This document shows, piece after piece, positions 1 through 8,636 of a stretch of 64,000 nt of DNA. Each line of letters starts with the position of its first letter. Within the stretch, counting starts at the first letter, position 1. The notes under the pieces are model-generated. The model saw nothing but the letters and a program-made list of their open reading frames with translations. It had not been told where the DNA came from and made no database searches. The stretch is from Neptunomonas qingdaonensis. GTDB taxonomy: Bacteria > Pseudomonadota > Gammaproteobacteria > Pseudomonadales > Balneatricaceae. Both the position numbers and the translations under genes were made by a program. The stretch is from assembly GCF_900113275.1 (NCBI RefSeq), contig NZ_FOOU01000001.1:582283-646282 (forward strand), written 5' to 3'.

Positions 1-130
1 AGTGCTCAGCTGTTTTTGACGAGAGCTCAGCTGTTTTTGACGAGTAATTCAGCAGTGAAACAATGAAGAAACCGCGTAACAGACATAAAAAAGTGCCCGG
101 GATGTCTGCTTGTATGCGTGTTTGTCTCAC
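1..130 (-). CDS. Possible partial secreted or membrane protein, N-terminus
   Basis: An open frame on the minus strand starts at a GTG (128-130) about 100 bases behind the usher gene and stays open to the window edge (43 codons). AAGAGA lies about 9 bases before the GTG. The first 30 residues include a hydrophobic stretch (FLCLLRGFFIVSLL) that could be a signal peptide or membrane anchor, followed by two copies of a seven-residue repeat (SSKTAEL). Its place behind an usher-like gene would suit a secreted structural protein, but this is inference from position only. The plus strand is also open through the repeat as far as base 66, so either reading may be chance. Function unknown. Confidence 0.3.
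   Translation of the reverse strand, partial: MRQTRIQADIPGTFLCLLRGFFIVSLLNYSSKTAELSSKTAEH
4..44. repeat. Two tandem copies of a 21-bp unit
   Basis: The unit GCTCAGCTGTTTTTGACGAG plus one base occurs twice in a row (4-24 and 25-44). The array is cut by the window edge, so the copy number is unknown. The period is a multiple of three and both strands stay open through it, which would fit a seven-residue protein repeat. Confidence 0.7.
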
Positions 131-233
131 CTGGTTATCTCTTACGCATAACCATCCACCGATTCAATTCTTCTATTCTAAAGATTGAGATTGTCGCCGT
201 GCCTTTAAGGGGCTGTTGTAGTCGGGCATTGAA

Positions 234-3071
234 TTAGCGCTCCACTATCAATAACCGGTTAGTTTCCGGGCTTCGGCTCTTTTTCTCATCCGCTTGAGCA
301 TTTAGCTTGCTAGTCTGCTGCGTTGGCGATTTCTCTTCATTGCGGCGCAGCTTAAAGTCTATTCCGCTGACTCTATTTCCCTCTGCTGTAATGCTCACGC
401 TTTCAGCGTCCATCAATTCAAGTTTTAGGCGGGTTGTCTGCTCTATAGATGGCTGTACTCTATACTCCCCGGGCAGGACACTACTGAACAAGTAGAAGCC
501 GTCGAAGGCTGTCCTGGTTTCGGCCACGGTCTTGCCGTTTGTGCCGATTAGTAGCAACTCTACATTGGACACAGACTTGGAATGCTTTCCCTCTGTCATA
601 TGTACCGTACCCTCTATTTCGCCTGTATAAGATACGGGAAAATCTACCAATAAAGTTCGTCCCGGACGGGGAGTTGTATTGATCCCCGGGCGGGTTGGCA
701 TCAGGTAGGGGTCTTCCAGGCTAGCGAGGTCCAGTGCGATATCGACTGGGCGATGGCCCTTGTAGGAGGGTAAAAATAGAAGGCCCTGTGCATTGGTCCC
801 GGACTTATCACGGCCGGTATGTGCGATACGCACTCCTTCCAGTGGAGGCTCACCTTCGTCGTAACGGCCGTTGAGGTTCTCATCCATGAACACACGGGCG
901 GAAATTCCGCCGCTGTCTGAGAGATTGCGAGACTGCATATGCCAGTCGCCGCTGCGTGGCTCCCTACCCAGACCAAAACTCAGTGAGGCACCCAGAAAAG
1001 CATTGCCATTGTCACTATAATTAGCGCTGAAGCCAAAGGTCAGATTCTGGAACAGCCGGTTAACACTAAAGCTATAACTGGTATCGTGGCTGGTTAAATT
1101 GTGGCCTGCACCGAAGCGGAATTTATTGCTATCTTGGTTCCAGTCAAGGGTTAGTCGTGCGGTGTCCAGTCCAGTAGTGGGGGCCAGGGTGTAATTGAGG
1201 CTAGCCCTGGCACGCAGGCTGTTCTGAAGCGGTGCGTTCATTAAGAAACTGCCTGTAGCTGATCTGTTGCTGCTAATGCCATCCTGCCTCGATTCGCTCC
1301 AGTCGAGGGTGTTTGTCAGCGATGCTCCCTTCAGATGAAGCGACAGGCGGTTACTCAGGCTCAGATCCTGACGGCCCGACTCGAATCGGTCGAAGGTTCC
1401 GCTCAGGCTGATAGGAATGGACGGTAAAACCCCGGCAGTTTTGCTGGTGTCCAGCCGCAGTTCGCTGCTTGAAAGTTGTGAATTGCTGCTGCTTTGGGTG
1501 ACATCGTCACTGCTGAAATCCTTGTAATAGGCGTGGCTGGCATTGATGTTCAGGCCTAGTCGGCGGGTTTGCAGGTAAAGTTTAGCCGCATGGCCTGCAT
1601 TCTGTTGTTTGACCAGTTCAAGTTCGGTTGCTGCTCCGAATATTGAACTGCGAAGCCCTATTCCGGCGTAGGTCTGCTGAGTATCATTCAGGAAAAGCCT
1701 GGTTAAACTGCTCGTCAGGGTGTGATTGTTGCTCAGGCCATTCTCATACTCCAGGCTGTACTGGATGTCTGTTTTCGGTTTATCTGTTTCATTGACGGCG
1801 AACAGGTCTTTTCCCGGTTGTATGGCTGCAAAACGGAATTGAGAAATGCCCGGTGACAGTTGCTCGGATCCGACAATGATTACTTGCGTTTTCTCCCGCC
1901 GTTGTCCTTGGGGGCCATAAAACGATAGCTTTAGCACATTGGAACCATAAATAAGGGGGATGCCGAGGAATTCGTATCGGCCATCATTTCGGGGGGGCAG
2001 CGAATTCAGAAAAATTCCGTTGCGATACAGCTCTACTTCCCAGCCTAGTGCCATTTCGCCTCTGAGGTCTGTGGTGCTGAAATTGCTTGAACGACTGACG
2101 GGAAAATTGGATATCTCGAGGCCATTGCCTGACGTGCCAGCGCTGATCAAACCGATGCGCGGGGTGAAAATATCACCGATGCTAACTTGAGTAATGTTAA
2201 TGCCGGGAATATTCTCATCGATATCTTTGCGTGTCAGTGCCAAACGCACATCAATTATATCGTTCGCTTTATTTCCGGAGAAATATAGATTGGCATTCAT
2301 CCAGAGCAGGTCACCGCTGAGATTGGCAGAATAACCCCAGATATTCTCCCTTTCTTTGCTATTACTATCAGGATCAACGCGCTGATTGAGGCCATAGCTG
2401 CTGCTGACATCCAGGTAGGGCCAGTTGATAAATTGGTAGGGAAGTTCCTCGCGAAGGTAATGGCTGGCTTCGGTTGTACTTTTACCGCCAAGGCTAGCTC
2501 GTTTGTTTTCCCGTTCCATACGTGCCTGCAGAGGTAAAGGTTCCTGCGGATCTACCTTCACCACCATGCGCGAATAGTCGACGGCGAATTCGACCGGAAA
2601 CCATTGCATCAGTAGTTCTGTATGGACGTAAATATCATCCTCGTGTAGCTCTATCTGGCCGGGGTTGAATTTTAGCCGTTGTCCTTCGATCAGTACTTCG
2701 CCACGGGCGTAATCAAGAGAAAAGCGACGATTTTCCCGCAGGAACCAACCCTTTGCTAATCCCTCAGAGGGGACAACCTCAATAGGGAATCCTAAACTGT
2801 AGGTGATTTCACTCAGGGGGAGTAGTGTGCCCCCTTTAGATGCGAAGCCGATAAAACTTTCGCTGAGCAGGTAGCGACCCAAATGCAACTGCAACACGAG
2901 TTCTTGATCAAAAGAGCGCTGTGTAGGCTCTAATGAATAGAGAATGTTCGTGCCCGTACCATCGGTGGCGAAACTTGTGGATGGAGATGCGTAAAAAAAT
3001 AGGACGAAAGTGACACGCAAAAGGCTTCGCGCAAGCACCGAAACGACGTTAACCATCCATATGAATTTCAC
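234..3071 (-). CDS. Usher-like outer-membrane protein with C-terminal regulatory-type beta domains
   Basis: A 945-residue secreted protein that probably forms an outer-membrane beta-barrel pore for a fimbria-like surface structure. Residues 1-35 look like a signal peptide (hydrophobic stretch, then STSFA before TDG). The middle holds an usher/E-set signature (VELYRNGIFL, then FYGPQGQRRE near residue 390), followed by roughly 300 residues of alternating short strands typical of a beta barrel. The C-terminal 200 residues contain an SdrD-B-like motif (FMDENLNGRYDEGEPPLEGV) and a carboxypeptidase-regulatory-like domain (DGFYLFSSVLPGEYRV). The start is GTG at 3071; an ATG at 3056 is an alternative. 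No chaperone or pilin gene is visible in the window; such genes may lie to the left. Usher-like is the best call, but the exact family is uncertain. Confidence 0.65.
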   Translation of the reverse strand: MKFIWMVNVVSVLARSLLRVTFVLFFYASPSTSFATDGTGTNILYSLEPTQRSFDQELVLQLHLGRYLLSESFIGFASKGGTLLPLSEITYSLGFPIEVVPSEGLAKGWFLRENRRFSLDYARGEVLIEGQRLKFNPGQIELHEDDIYVHTELLMQWFPVEFAVDYSRMVVKVDPQEPLPLQARMERENKRASLGGKSTTEASHYLREELPYQFINWPYLDVSSSYGLNQRVDPDSNSKERENIWGYSANLSGDLLWMNANLYFSGNKANDIIDVRLALTRKDIDENIPGINITQVSIGDIFTPRIGLISAGTSGNGLEISNFPVSRSSNFSTTDLRGEMALGWEVELYRNGIFLNSLPPRNDGRYEFLGIPLIYGSNVLKLSFYGPQGQRREKTQVIIVGSEQLSPGISQFRFAAIQPGKDLFAVNETDKPKTDIQYSLEYENGLSNNHTLTSSLTRLFLNDTQQTYAGIGLRSSIFGAATELELVKQQNAGHAAKLYLQTRRLGLNINASHAYYKDFSSDDVTQSSSNSQLSSSELRLDTSKTAGVLPSIPISLSGTFDRFESGRQDLSLSNRLSLHLKGASLTNTLDWSESRQDGISSNRSATGSFLMNAPLQNSLRARASLNYTLAPTTGLDTARLTLDWNQDSNKFRFGAGHNLTSHDTSYSFSVNRLFQNLTFGFSANYSDNGNAFLGASLSFGLGREPRSGDWHMQSRNLSDSGGISARVFMDENLNGRYDEGEPPLEGVRIAHTGRDKSGTNAQGLLFLPSYKGHRPVDIALDLASLEDPYLMPTRPGINTTPRPGRTLLVDFPVSYTGEIEGTVHMTEGKHSKSVSNVELLLIGTNGKTVAETRTAFDGFYLFSSVLPGEYRVQPSIEQTTRLKLELMDAESVSITAEGNRVSGIDFKLRRNEEKSPTQQTSKLNAQADEKKSRSPETNRLLIVER

Positions 3072-3081
3072 CGATAGAGGC

Positions 3082-3222
3082 CTAACGTAAAGAAATGCTT
3101 GCTTCTGCCAGTAAAGCCATGGCCTCCAGTGGGATCAAACTGCTGAGAAGGATAAGGGCTGATATAAAATAGCTGAGAAATCGTGGGCATGTTGATGTTT
3201 GCTGCCTAAATCTTTTACTCAT
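3082..3222 (-). CDS. 46-residue signal-peptide-like ORF in front of the usher gene
   Basis: A short ORF with an ATG at 3222 preceded by GGAG at a distance of about 10 bases, ending 10 bases before the usher start. The peptide has a basic N-terminus, a hydrophobic core (FISALILLSSLIP) and an LEAMA/LLAEA stretch that resembles a signal peptidase site, then stops after a further ten residues or so. It may be a real tiny exported peptide, a leader that couples translation to the usher, or the remnant of a pilin or chaperone gene cut by a stop. The ribosome site and tight spacing favour translation; the function is unknown. Confidence 0.4.
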   Translation of the reverse strand: MSKRFRQQTSTCPRFLSYFISALILLSSLIPLEAMALLAEASISLR

Positions 3223-3725
3223 CAGAATCGCTTCTCCTACTGTCACCGAAAACAAGCATGTGCATATTTTGAGAGAGAATTTAAGGCTAGTAGCAAATGT
3301 GATAAATGTAAAATTGCCTTACTGGAAGGCGGGTTTTTGGCGTGGTCAGTCTCGTTCGACAGATATAGAACAGCGATGGCCGGCAATACCAGATGTCAGG
3401 CACAGTGCGGTAATGGAACGGCTTTCTCTCGCCAAAATCAGAATGTAATCAGGCTTTTTCTCGGCCTTGGGTAACTAAAATAATAAAGTTCTGACGGCAT
3501 GCCGGGTCAACTGACGCAAATCTGCTATTCTTACTAGTGATGGCGAAAAGGTTGCTTTTTAAAGGCGTACTGAGGCGAGTTTTAATTAGAATGAAACTGC
3601 CTCAATAGTTTGAATAATAAGATAATAGCCTTTATAGAAAGTGCTTATTATAAAAAGCGCTTATGAAAAAGCTTTGCTCAATAGCTTTTCCAAGATGGTT
3701 AAACGCGACTTAAAAGGATTCAAAG
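3223..3725. other. Intergenic region between divergent usher and GGDEF genes
   Basis: About 500 bases separate the two divergent transcription units. Overlapping plus-strand frames at 3199-3474 have no recognisable product, no good ribosome site and atypical composition, so they are not called genes. The part near 3571-3690 is AT-rich and holds an inverted repeat and short direct repeats (AGTGCTTAT, then GCGCTTAT), which may control the GGDEF gene. Confidence 0.5.
3571..3604. promoter_or_regulatory. Interrupted inverted repeat upstream of the GGDEF gene
   Basis: TGAGGCGAGTTT (3571-3582) pairs with AAACTGCCTCA (3594-3604) with one bulged base and an 11-base loop. It has no T-run, so it is more likely a protein-binding site or an mRNA structure than a terminator. 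It lies about 120 bases before the TTG start of the GGDEF gene. The regulator is unknown. Confidence 0.35.
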
Positions 3726-5504
3726 TTGTCTGTTTTTTATCTTAAGTGTATCCGATCACGATTATCAGCTTATTTATTTCAGCTGTGTTGTTTCCTTCGA
3801 CGATCTATTCTGCATGTCATTGCCTGCCTGACTCTCATTTTAATTCCATGCCTTGTTTCCGCTCATGGAGAAACCAAGAATATTGATAGCAACTGGCAGT
3901 ATCGCTGGGGGGATTCCCCTTTTACTGCGAAGGGCATTCCAGAATGGGCAGTGGGGGATGAGGATTCAGATCAGTGGAAAAGCATTGATTTTCCTTCTAA
4001 CCCGCCCGGCCGAAATGGAAAGAAGAACGTATGGTATCGCACCATCCTGGGCGACCAGAGTGTGTGGCGCGACCCCGTTATTTATATTTATAGTGTCGAC
4101 TTGATCACCGAAGTCTATATCGATGGGCAGCAGATTTATCACTACGGCTCATTCGATAAAAATGGACAGGGACAGTTTGAAGGGTGGCCGTGGCATATGA
4201 TTACTCTGCCAATGGATTTTGCCGGAAAAATGATCTATTTCCGGATATATTCTTCAGCGACGGACATCGGTTTGTGGGGCGAGGTTAAGTTGATGGAGCG
4301 AATAGATTTACTCCACCACGTAATTGAAGATTCGTTAACGGATATAGTCGTCAGTTGCTTGTCCTTGTTGATTTCCCTTTTAGCATTTATGTTTTCTTTC
4401 GTTAAATCTAACCGGCGATCATTTCTGCTTGTTTCCTTTTTTACCTTTGCATCGGGTGTCATGTTGTTTGCGCAGAGTCAGGCCAAGCAACTTCTCGTCA
4501 ACGCGCCGCTAATGTGGGACCACCTTGCTGCCACGGGCTATTTTGCCCTGCCCATTGCCATGGCGATGCTATTTGATTCGTGGCATTCATGGAAATTCAC
4601 GAAAATTATCAAGGCGGTTTGGGTCTTCCACCTCGTCTTTGCCATCTTTGCAATTGGCGGATCGCTTACAGGGATGCTGGAGTTATCCTCCATGTATTTG
4701 CTGTTTGATATTTTCTTAACCGTGAGTTTGCTTATTTTATTTGTTAACACATTTTTGCAATTTAAACAGGTCAAAGGGGTGGTAAAAGTACTGATCTCCA
4801 CTTTCGCGATATTCAGCATTTTTCTACTCATTGATATGGGTGAAGCTTATGGCTTTATTCCCTGGACAAGAATGCCTCTCGCTGTTGGCTTACTGTTGTT
4901 TTCCATCACAATGGTTGCAGTTTCACTAAAACATTTTGCGGTCGTGCAAAAAGAGCTTAAAGAGCTGAATGCAACATTGGAACAAAAAGTTGAGGACAGA
5001 ACGGCAGAGCTAAAACGGCTTGCGTCAACGGATTCGTTAACCTCATTAATGAACCGCCGAGCTTTTTACGAGGAAGCAAAAAGAGTTTTCAGTAAAGCTA
5101 AACGCTATGAGCGTTGCATCTCTGTGCTAGTGCTGGATGTTGATCATTTTAAGCAATTTAATGATCAATATGGACACGGGATTGGTGATGCCGTTTTAAT
5201 TAAGGTTGCTAACTGCATTCAAACAATGTGCAGGGAATCGGATCTATCGGCAAGGCTTGGCGGAGAAGAGTTTGTGATTCTCCTTGAAGAAGCCGATGCA
5301 AAGAAAGCACTGCTGATTGCTGAGCGCCTGCGCCAACTTGTGAGTGAAATCACTATTCCTGACGTAGCAGGCCGCATTACATTATGTGTTGGCATTACTA
5401 CCATTGGAGCGGATATTGAAAATCTGGACGCACTGATAAAACGAGCAGACAGCGGGATGTACCTTGCCAAAAATAATGGACGAAATAAATGTCAGGTCGC
5501 GTGA
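3726..5504 (+). CDS. Membrane-bound diguanylate cyclase with periplasmic sensor and 7-TM region
   Basis: A 592-residue protein predicted to make cyclic di-GMP from two GTP in response to an external signal. Residues 1-46 are a signal sequence (ending LVSA before HG). Residues 50-195 form a periplasmic jelly-roll-like sensor of the 7TMR-DISM type, 200-403 hold about seven membrane helices, 405-432 a coiled coil, and 433-592 the GGDEF domain. The catalytic motif GGEEF is at 512-516, with an intact inhibitory I-site RESD at 503-506, so the enzyme should be active and product-inhibited. The start is a TTG preceded by AAAGGA. It ends one base from the convergent small gene behind it and appears to be transcribed alone. 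Confidence 0.85.
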   Translation: MSVFYLKCIRSRLSAYLFQLCCFLRRSILHVIACLTLILIPCLVSAHGETKNIDSNWQYRWGDSPFTAKGIPEWAVGDEDSDQWKSIDFPSNPPGRNGKKNVWYRTILGDQSVWRDPVIYIYSVDLITEVYIDGQQIYHYGSFDKNGQGQFEGWPWHMITLPMDFAGKMIYFRIYSSATDIGLWGEVKLMERIDLLHHVIEDSLTDIVVSCLSLLISLLAFMFSFVKSNRRSFLLVSFFTFASGVMLFAQSQAKQLLVNAPLMWDHLAATGYFALPIAMAMLFDSWHSWKFTKIIKAVWVFHLVFAIFAIGGSLTGMLELSSMYLLFDIFLTVSLLILFVNTFLQFKQVKGVVKVLISTFAIFSIFLLIDMGEAYGFIPWTRMPLAVGLLLFSITMVAVSLKHFAVVQKELKELNATLEQKVEDRTAELKRLASTDSLTSLMNRRAFYEEAKRVFSKAKRYERCISVLVLDVDHFKQFNDQYGHGIGDAVLIKVANCIQTMCRESDLSARLGGEEFVILLEEADAKKALLIAERLRQLVSEITIPDVAGRITLCVGITTIGADIENLDALIKRADSGMYLAKNNGRNKCQVA

Positions 5505-5505
5505 T

Positions 5506-5724
5506 TTAGCTAGTTTGCCTGCTCGTGGCGCACATCCGCCTAAGTGCTGTGATTCGCTCACAATAGAACAGGTGCTTTAAAGCGCTCGTATGACCTTCGA
5601 TAAACTGATCTGTTACATCATCAGGGATGTTTAGCTTAACGCTAAAAGACTGAATGTCTTCAGTGCTCCAACCGTTAAGAGCCATGACAATGCCTTGCTG
5701 GTAGTTGTCTTTTGCTGTTGGCAT
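5506..5724 (-). CDS. Hypothetical 72-residue protein
   Basis: A small soluble protein of unknown function. The start at 5724 (MPTAKDNYQQG) is chosen because a near-perfect AGGAGG lies 5-7 bases before it; the open frame extends upstream to 5889 but without a ribosome site. The sequence is mildly helical with several cysteines and arginines near the C-terminus (FYCERITALRRMC). It converges on the GGDEF gene, their stop codons separated by one base, so no room exists for a separate terminator. No family recognised. Confidence 0.6.
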   Translation of the reverse strand: MPTAKDNYQQGIVMALNGWSTEDIQSFSVKLNIPDDVTDQFIEGHTSALKHLFYCERITALRRMCATSRQTS

Positions 5725-5995
5725 ATATCCTCCTTGAATACGTAAAGACTTCCTATCTTCATAGAGTATCCGCTGAAAGTAGATCTGGCGTCTATTATTC
5801 GTATGTATGAGATTATCTGGCGTTCTTGTTAGACGACACGGCACAACTGTGTGTGGTTTGCTCTGGCATCTTGATATGAAATAGTTCAACCTTATGAAGC
5901 GAAAGTAGTCCCGTTTTTATGGCTGAACGTTGTCTAGTAAACTAGTGGCGATTCATGATGCCTGGTATAAGTCATCCACTACAGGTACACCCCAT

Positions 5996-6895
5996 ATGAA
6001 TGTCGTAAGAACAACTACAGCAAAAAACTGGGTAATAAGCGCCCTCATTATTATCTTGCTAGGCTTGGGGTTCACCAACACGCTAGATAGTGTTGCAGAA
6101 AGTAAACTCGAGGCTTCGTTTACCAATGCATTAACGACGTTTGCTGTTGTGCGTGGAATTAACGCTGTCATCTCTGTCGTCCAGGGAACCGAAGTGGCCA
6201 TTGAGCCTGGTGGCGTTGGCGTGATATTGACGCCCGGTGAAATTTTGGACCCTGCAAACGACTTAATAGAACGATTTTCCTGGATTGTACTGGCGGCAAG
6301 TACATCGTTAGGCGCTCAAATTATTCTTTTGAAAATCGGTACTTCCGGGCTCGCTAATTATTTAGTGATTTTGTCAGGCTGTATTCTGTTAATCAGTATT
6401 TGGACCTCTGTTTTAGCCAGTAGTCGTTGGAAAGGCATCCTGATTAAGGCATCTATTCTGTTGATATTCATAAGGTTTTTAATACCAGTTGTCGTGCTTG
6501 CGAATGAGGTCGTATACAGTTCAATCCTAAGTCCTACCTATATTGACTCACAGGCAGTTCTGAAAAATGTGGAGAGTGATGTTCAGGCACTGCAAACGCG
6601 AGACAGCTCATCTGTTTCTGATGAATCGAAAGAGGGGGTTTTAGGCTATATTAGCCGTTTTTATGAGCGCACCACCAATAGCATGAACATATCCGCCCGA
6701 TATAGAGAATATGATGAAAAGATAGCGGGCGCGAGCAAACATATTATTAACCTGATCGCTGTCTTCATTTTCCAAACGATCGTCTTTCCGCTGATTTTCC
6801 TTTGGATCGCAATCAGGCTTTTTCGACTGCTCATCAATAGCAACTTCTGGCTTTCACCCACGCATAAAGATCAAATCAAGCAGGGGCAGGGCTGA
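5996..6895 (+). CDS. Hypothetical multi-pass inner-membrane protein
   Basis: A protein of 299 residues from the ATG at 5996; an open frame continues back to a TTG at 5930 without a ribosome site. Four or five hydrophobic segments are visible: near the N-terminus (VISALIIILLGLGF), two central (IVLAASTSLGAQIILL and LVILSGCILLISIW), a fourth (SILLIFIRFLIPVVV) and a C-terminal one (NLIAVFIFQTIVFPLIFLWI). A hydrophilic region of about 80 residues separates the last two. No catalytic motif or family is recognised. It stands alone between a divergent small gene and a 350-base stretch with a LysM remnant. Confidence 0.6.
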   Translation: MNVVRTTTAKNWVISALIIILLGLGFTNTLDSVAESKLEASFTNALTTFAVVRGINAVISVVQGTEVAIEPGGVGVILTPGEILDPANDLIERFSWIVLAASTSLGAQIILLKIGTSGLANYLVILSGCILLISIWTSVLASSRWKGILIKASILLIFIRFLIPVVVLANEVVYSSILSPTYIDSQAVLKNVESDVQALQTRDSSSVSDESKEGVLGYISRFYERTTNSMNISARYREYDEKIAGASKHIINLIAVFIFQTIVFPLIFLWIAIRLFRLLINSNFWLSPTHKDQIKQGQG

Positions 6896-6990
6896 CTTAT
6901 TAAGCGGTGCTATTAAGTAAAATTGAATCACACCTCGATTTGAATTTGTCTTGTTTTGTGCGAAGTAAGAGGCTACTGATTTTGAAAGTA

Positions 6991-7170
6991 TTATTCAGGT
7001 TTTGGATTGACAGGTGTTGTGGTAGATGGTTTGTCAATCAACGGATGGGGCTCTGTTGAGCTACTAGAATCATTTGTCTGTAGTGATGACTCGGGTGGCT
7101 CTTGTTCCGAATGAAGCTTTAATCGCTGTCCCGAGATTAAATAGGGTGTCAGGCAATTTATCTTGTTCAA
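6991..7170 (-). pseudogene. Remnant of a LysM-domain protein
   Basis: The minus strand is open from 7203 to a stop at 6991. It encodes the second half of a LysM peptidoglycan-binding repeat (NCLTPYLISGQRLKL), then a low-complexity tail rich in Ser, Thr and Pro. The first half of the LysM fold is missing and an in-frame stop lies at 7204-7206. There is no ATG; a TTG at 7170 preceded by GTGGAG could start a 59-residue product. A decayed end of a cell-wall-binding protein is the simplest explanation; a short expressed protein is possible. Confidence 0.4.
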
Positions 7171-7248
7171 AAGAGTTGCTCCACTTCTAGCTAAAATAAG
7201 ATTCTAAAGCTTTATTGAATGCTCGTCTGGTCTTGAGGTTTGTTAGGG

Positions 7249-7617
7249 TTATTCCCAGTCAGACTCTGTGTAAGAAGGGTCTAACCGGGCATCTTTGCCT
7301 ACGTAGCAAAGCTCTTGAAATTTTTGCTTTACCAGATCTATGTAACCCTCTACTACTCTGTCAGCAAGTCGCCGTCCCTGCGGATTAGTCTGTAATGACT
7401 GGTAGTTTTTGCTCATCCTCTCTCGCTTATCCGAGTCTGACCGACGATCTATAATTGAAGCGCGTCGTTCAACGTCTTTATAGGTATCAAATAGTGTTTG
7501 AATACGCCATTCTTTAGCCTGCTCGAACGTTGCCAGTTCTGGGCTGAGGCGCTCCTCCGATTCATCAGTCCAATAAAATCTGATGCCATTATCAGTAAGA
7601 TTTTTAACTAGTTCCAT
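7249..7617 (-). CDS. Hypothetical 122-residue protein
   Basis: A soluble, highly charged protein with no signal peptide or membrane segment. The N-terminal 30 residues contain GIRFYWTDES and look like a small beta unit; the rest is mostly helical with many Arg, Asp and Glu (ERRASIIDRRSDSDKRERM). The start at 7617 is preceded by AAGAG about 8 bases away. It has a poorly conserved, accessory character like its neighbours. No family recognised. Confidence 0.5.
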   Translation of the reverse strand: MELVKNLTDNGIRFYWTDESEERLSPELATFEQAKEWRIQTLFDTYKDVERRASIIDRRSDSDKRERMSKNYQSLQTNPQGRRLADRVVEGYIDLVKQKFQELCYVGKDARLDPSYTESDWE

Positions 7618-7861
7618 TAGTTACTCTTTATGAGGCACAAACTAGTGCCGTTAGCGTTTCTGTATCACCTACTACCGAATGGTTGACGGGCGTTACATGC
7701 CACAAACTCCAATGATCATTATGACCCCTCCGCTTTGAAGGGACAATGATGATTTTCGGGAGGATTACCATTGTTACGTTACCGGTTCCTTTAGATTCAA
7801 TCAGCTGAGTGGTCTCAGGCTTTCGGGATAGGGTTTGCTGGTTTATATTAGTAAGGCATCA
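7618..7861. other. Intergenic region
   Basis: About 240 bases between divergent hypothetical genes. No RNA gene, clear promoter or repeat is recognised. Confidence 0.4.
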
Positions 7862-7972
7862 ATGGGATTTAACCCATATGAAATCCTAAAAGGACTTAAA
7901 GGGATTCCTGATAAATATTATGCGGATGCGTTCGTCATAAACAGGCTGTTAGGAAAGGTGAGGAGAATTTAG
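7862..7972 (+). CDS. Possible 36-residue small protein
   Basis: An ATG at 7862 with AAGG five bases upstream opens a 36-residue frame (starting MGFNPYEILKGLKGIPDKYY) whose stop codon is directly followed by the TTG start of the next gene. The tight junction and ribosome site suggest co-translation with the membrane protein behind it. It is soluble and basic. It could also be the end of an eroded longer gene; an in-frame stop lies a short way upstream. Confidence 0.4.
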   Translation: MGFNPYEILKGLKGIPDKYYADAFVINRLLGKVRRI

Positions 7973-8539
7973 TTGACTAAGAGAACCGGAATTTTCGTTT
8001 GGTTAGCAGAGAGACCTCGTGTTGTACTTACGGCTGGCTTCTTATTTGCTTTATTCTTTTTCATCGTGAGTATTTGGTCTGGAATGTGGCATTGGTTCCC
8101 TCGTGGCGGAGCTTTAATGGCCCTAAGCGGATTTATTGTTTCTGTCCAGGAAGCGCTTCTGTATTTGATGCAGAAAGAACCTAAAGACGCTGAATATAGC
8201 TATGTTTCTTATGTGCCTGTGCGTACAGGCCCTTTTGGAGTCCCGGTATTTCATCCAGACATGGGCATCAATTTAAATCCACATGACCCAGAGATGACTC
8301 AGGAAGAGATTGACCAAGATCGAGAGCGTGCTTTAGCAGCATGGGAAGAAGCAGATGAAGATGATGATAATCGTATACTGTTAAAAGAGGGGCAGCCCGG
8401 ACATCCGGGAAGACCTATGCGAGAGTTATCGGAGTTAACGGATAAGGAATATACCGATCTTCGTCTGGCAGCCATTTTTGGTGTTATCGGAACAATTATT
8501 TGGGCATTTGGTGATTTGATTGGTGGATTGCCTGAATAA
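7973..8539 (+). CDS. Hypothetical membrane protein with acidic loop
   Basis: A 188-residue protein starting at a TTG preceded by a strong GAGGAGA. Two membrane helices lie near the N-terminus (LTAGFLFALFFFIVSIW and ALMALSGFIVSVQEALLYL) and one near the C-terminus (LAAIFGVIGTIIWAFGDLIGG). Between them is a loop of about 95 residues that is very acidic (AAWEEADEDDDN). No enzyme motif is visible. It may form a small unit with the 36-residue ORF that abuts it. Function unknown. Confidence 0.55.
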   Translation: MTKRTGIFVWLAERPRVVLTAGFLFALFFFIVSIWSGMWHWFPRGGALMALSGFIVSVQEALLYLMQKEPKDAEYSYVSYVPVRTGPFGVPVFHPDMGINLNPHDPEMTQEEIDQDRERALAAWEEADEDDDNRILLKEGQPGHPGRPMRELSELTDKEYTDLRLAAIFGVIGTIIWAFGDLIGGLPE

Positions 8540-8636
8540 ACTTTTATTTTTCCTGGCAGGTTAATCAACTAGGAGAAATATAGCTGGCTTTTTAATTGAT
8601 GCGATTAAGTACAACCCAATGAACTGAGTCAGATGG

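Noticed and set aside
3199..3474. Two overlapping plus-strand frames (91 and 62 codons)
   Set aside because: No ribosome site, no family, and they compete with each other; treated as intergenic.
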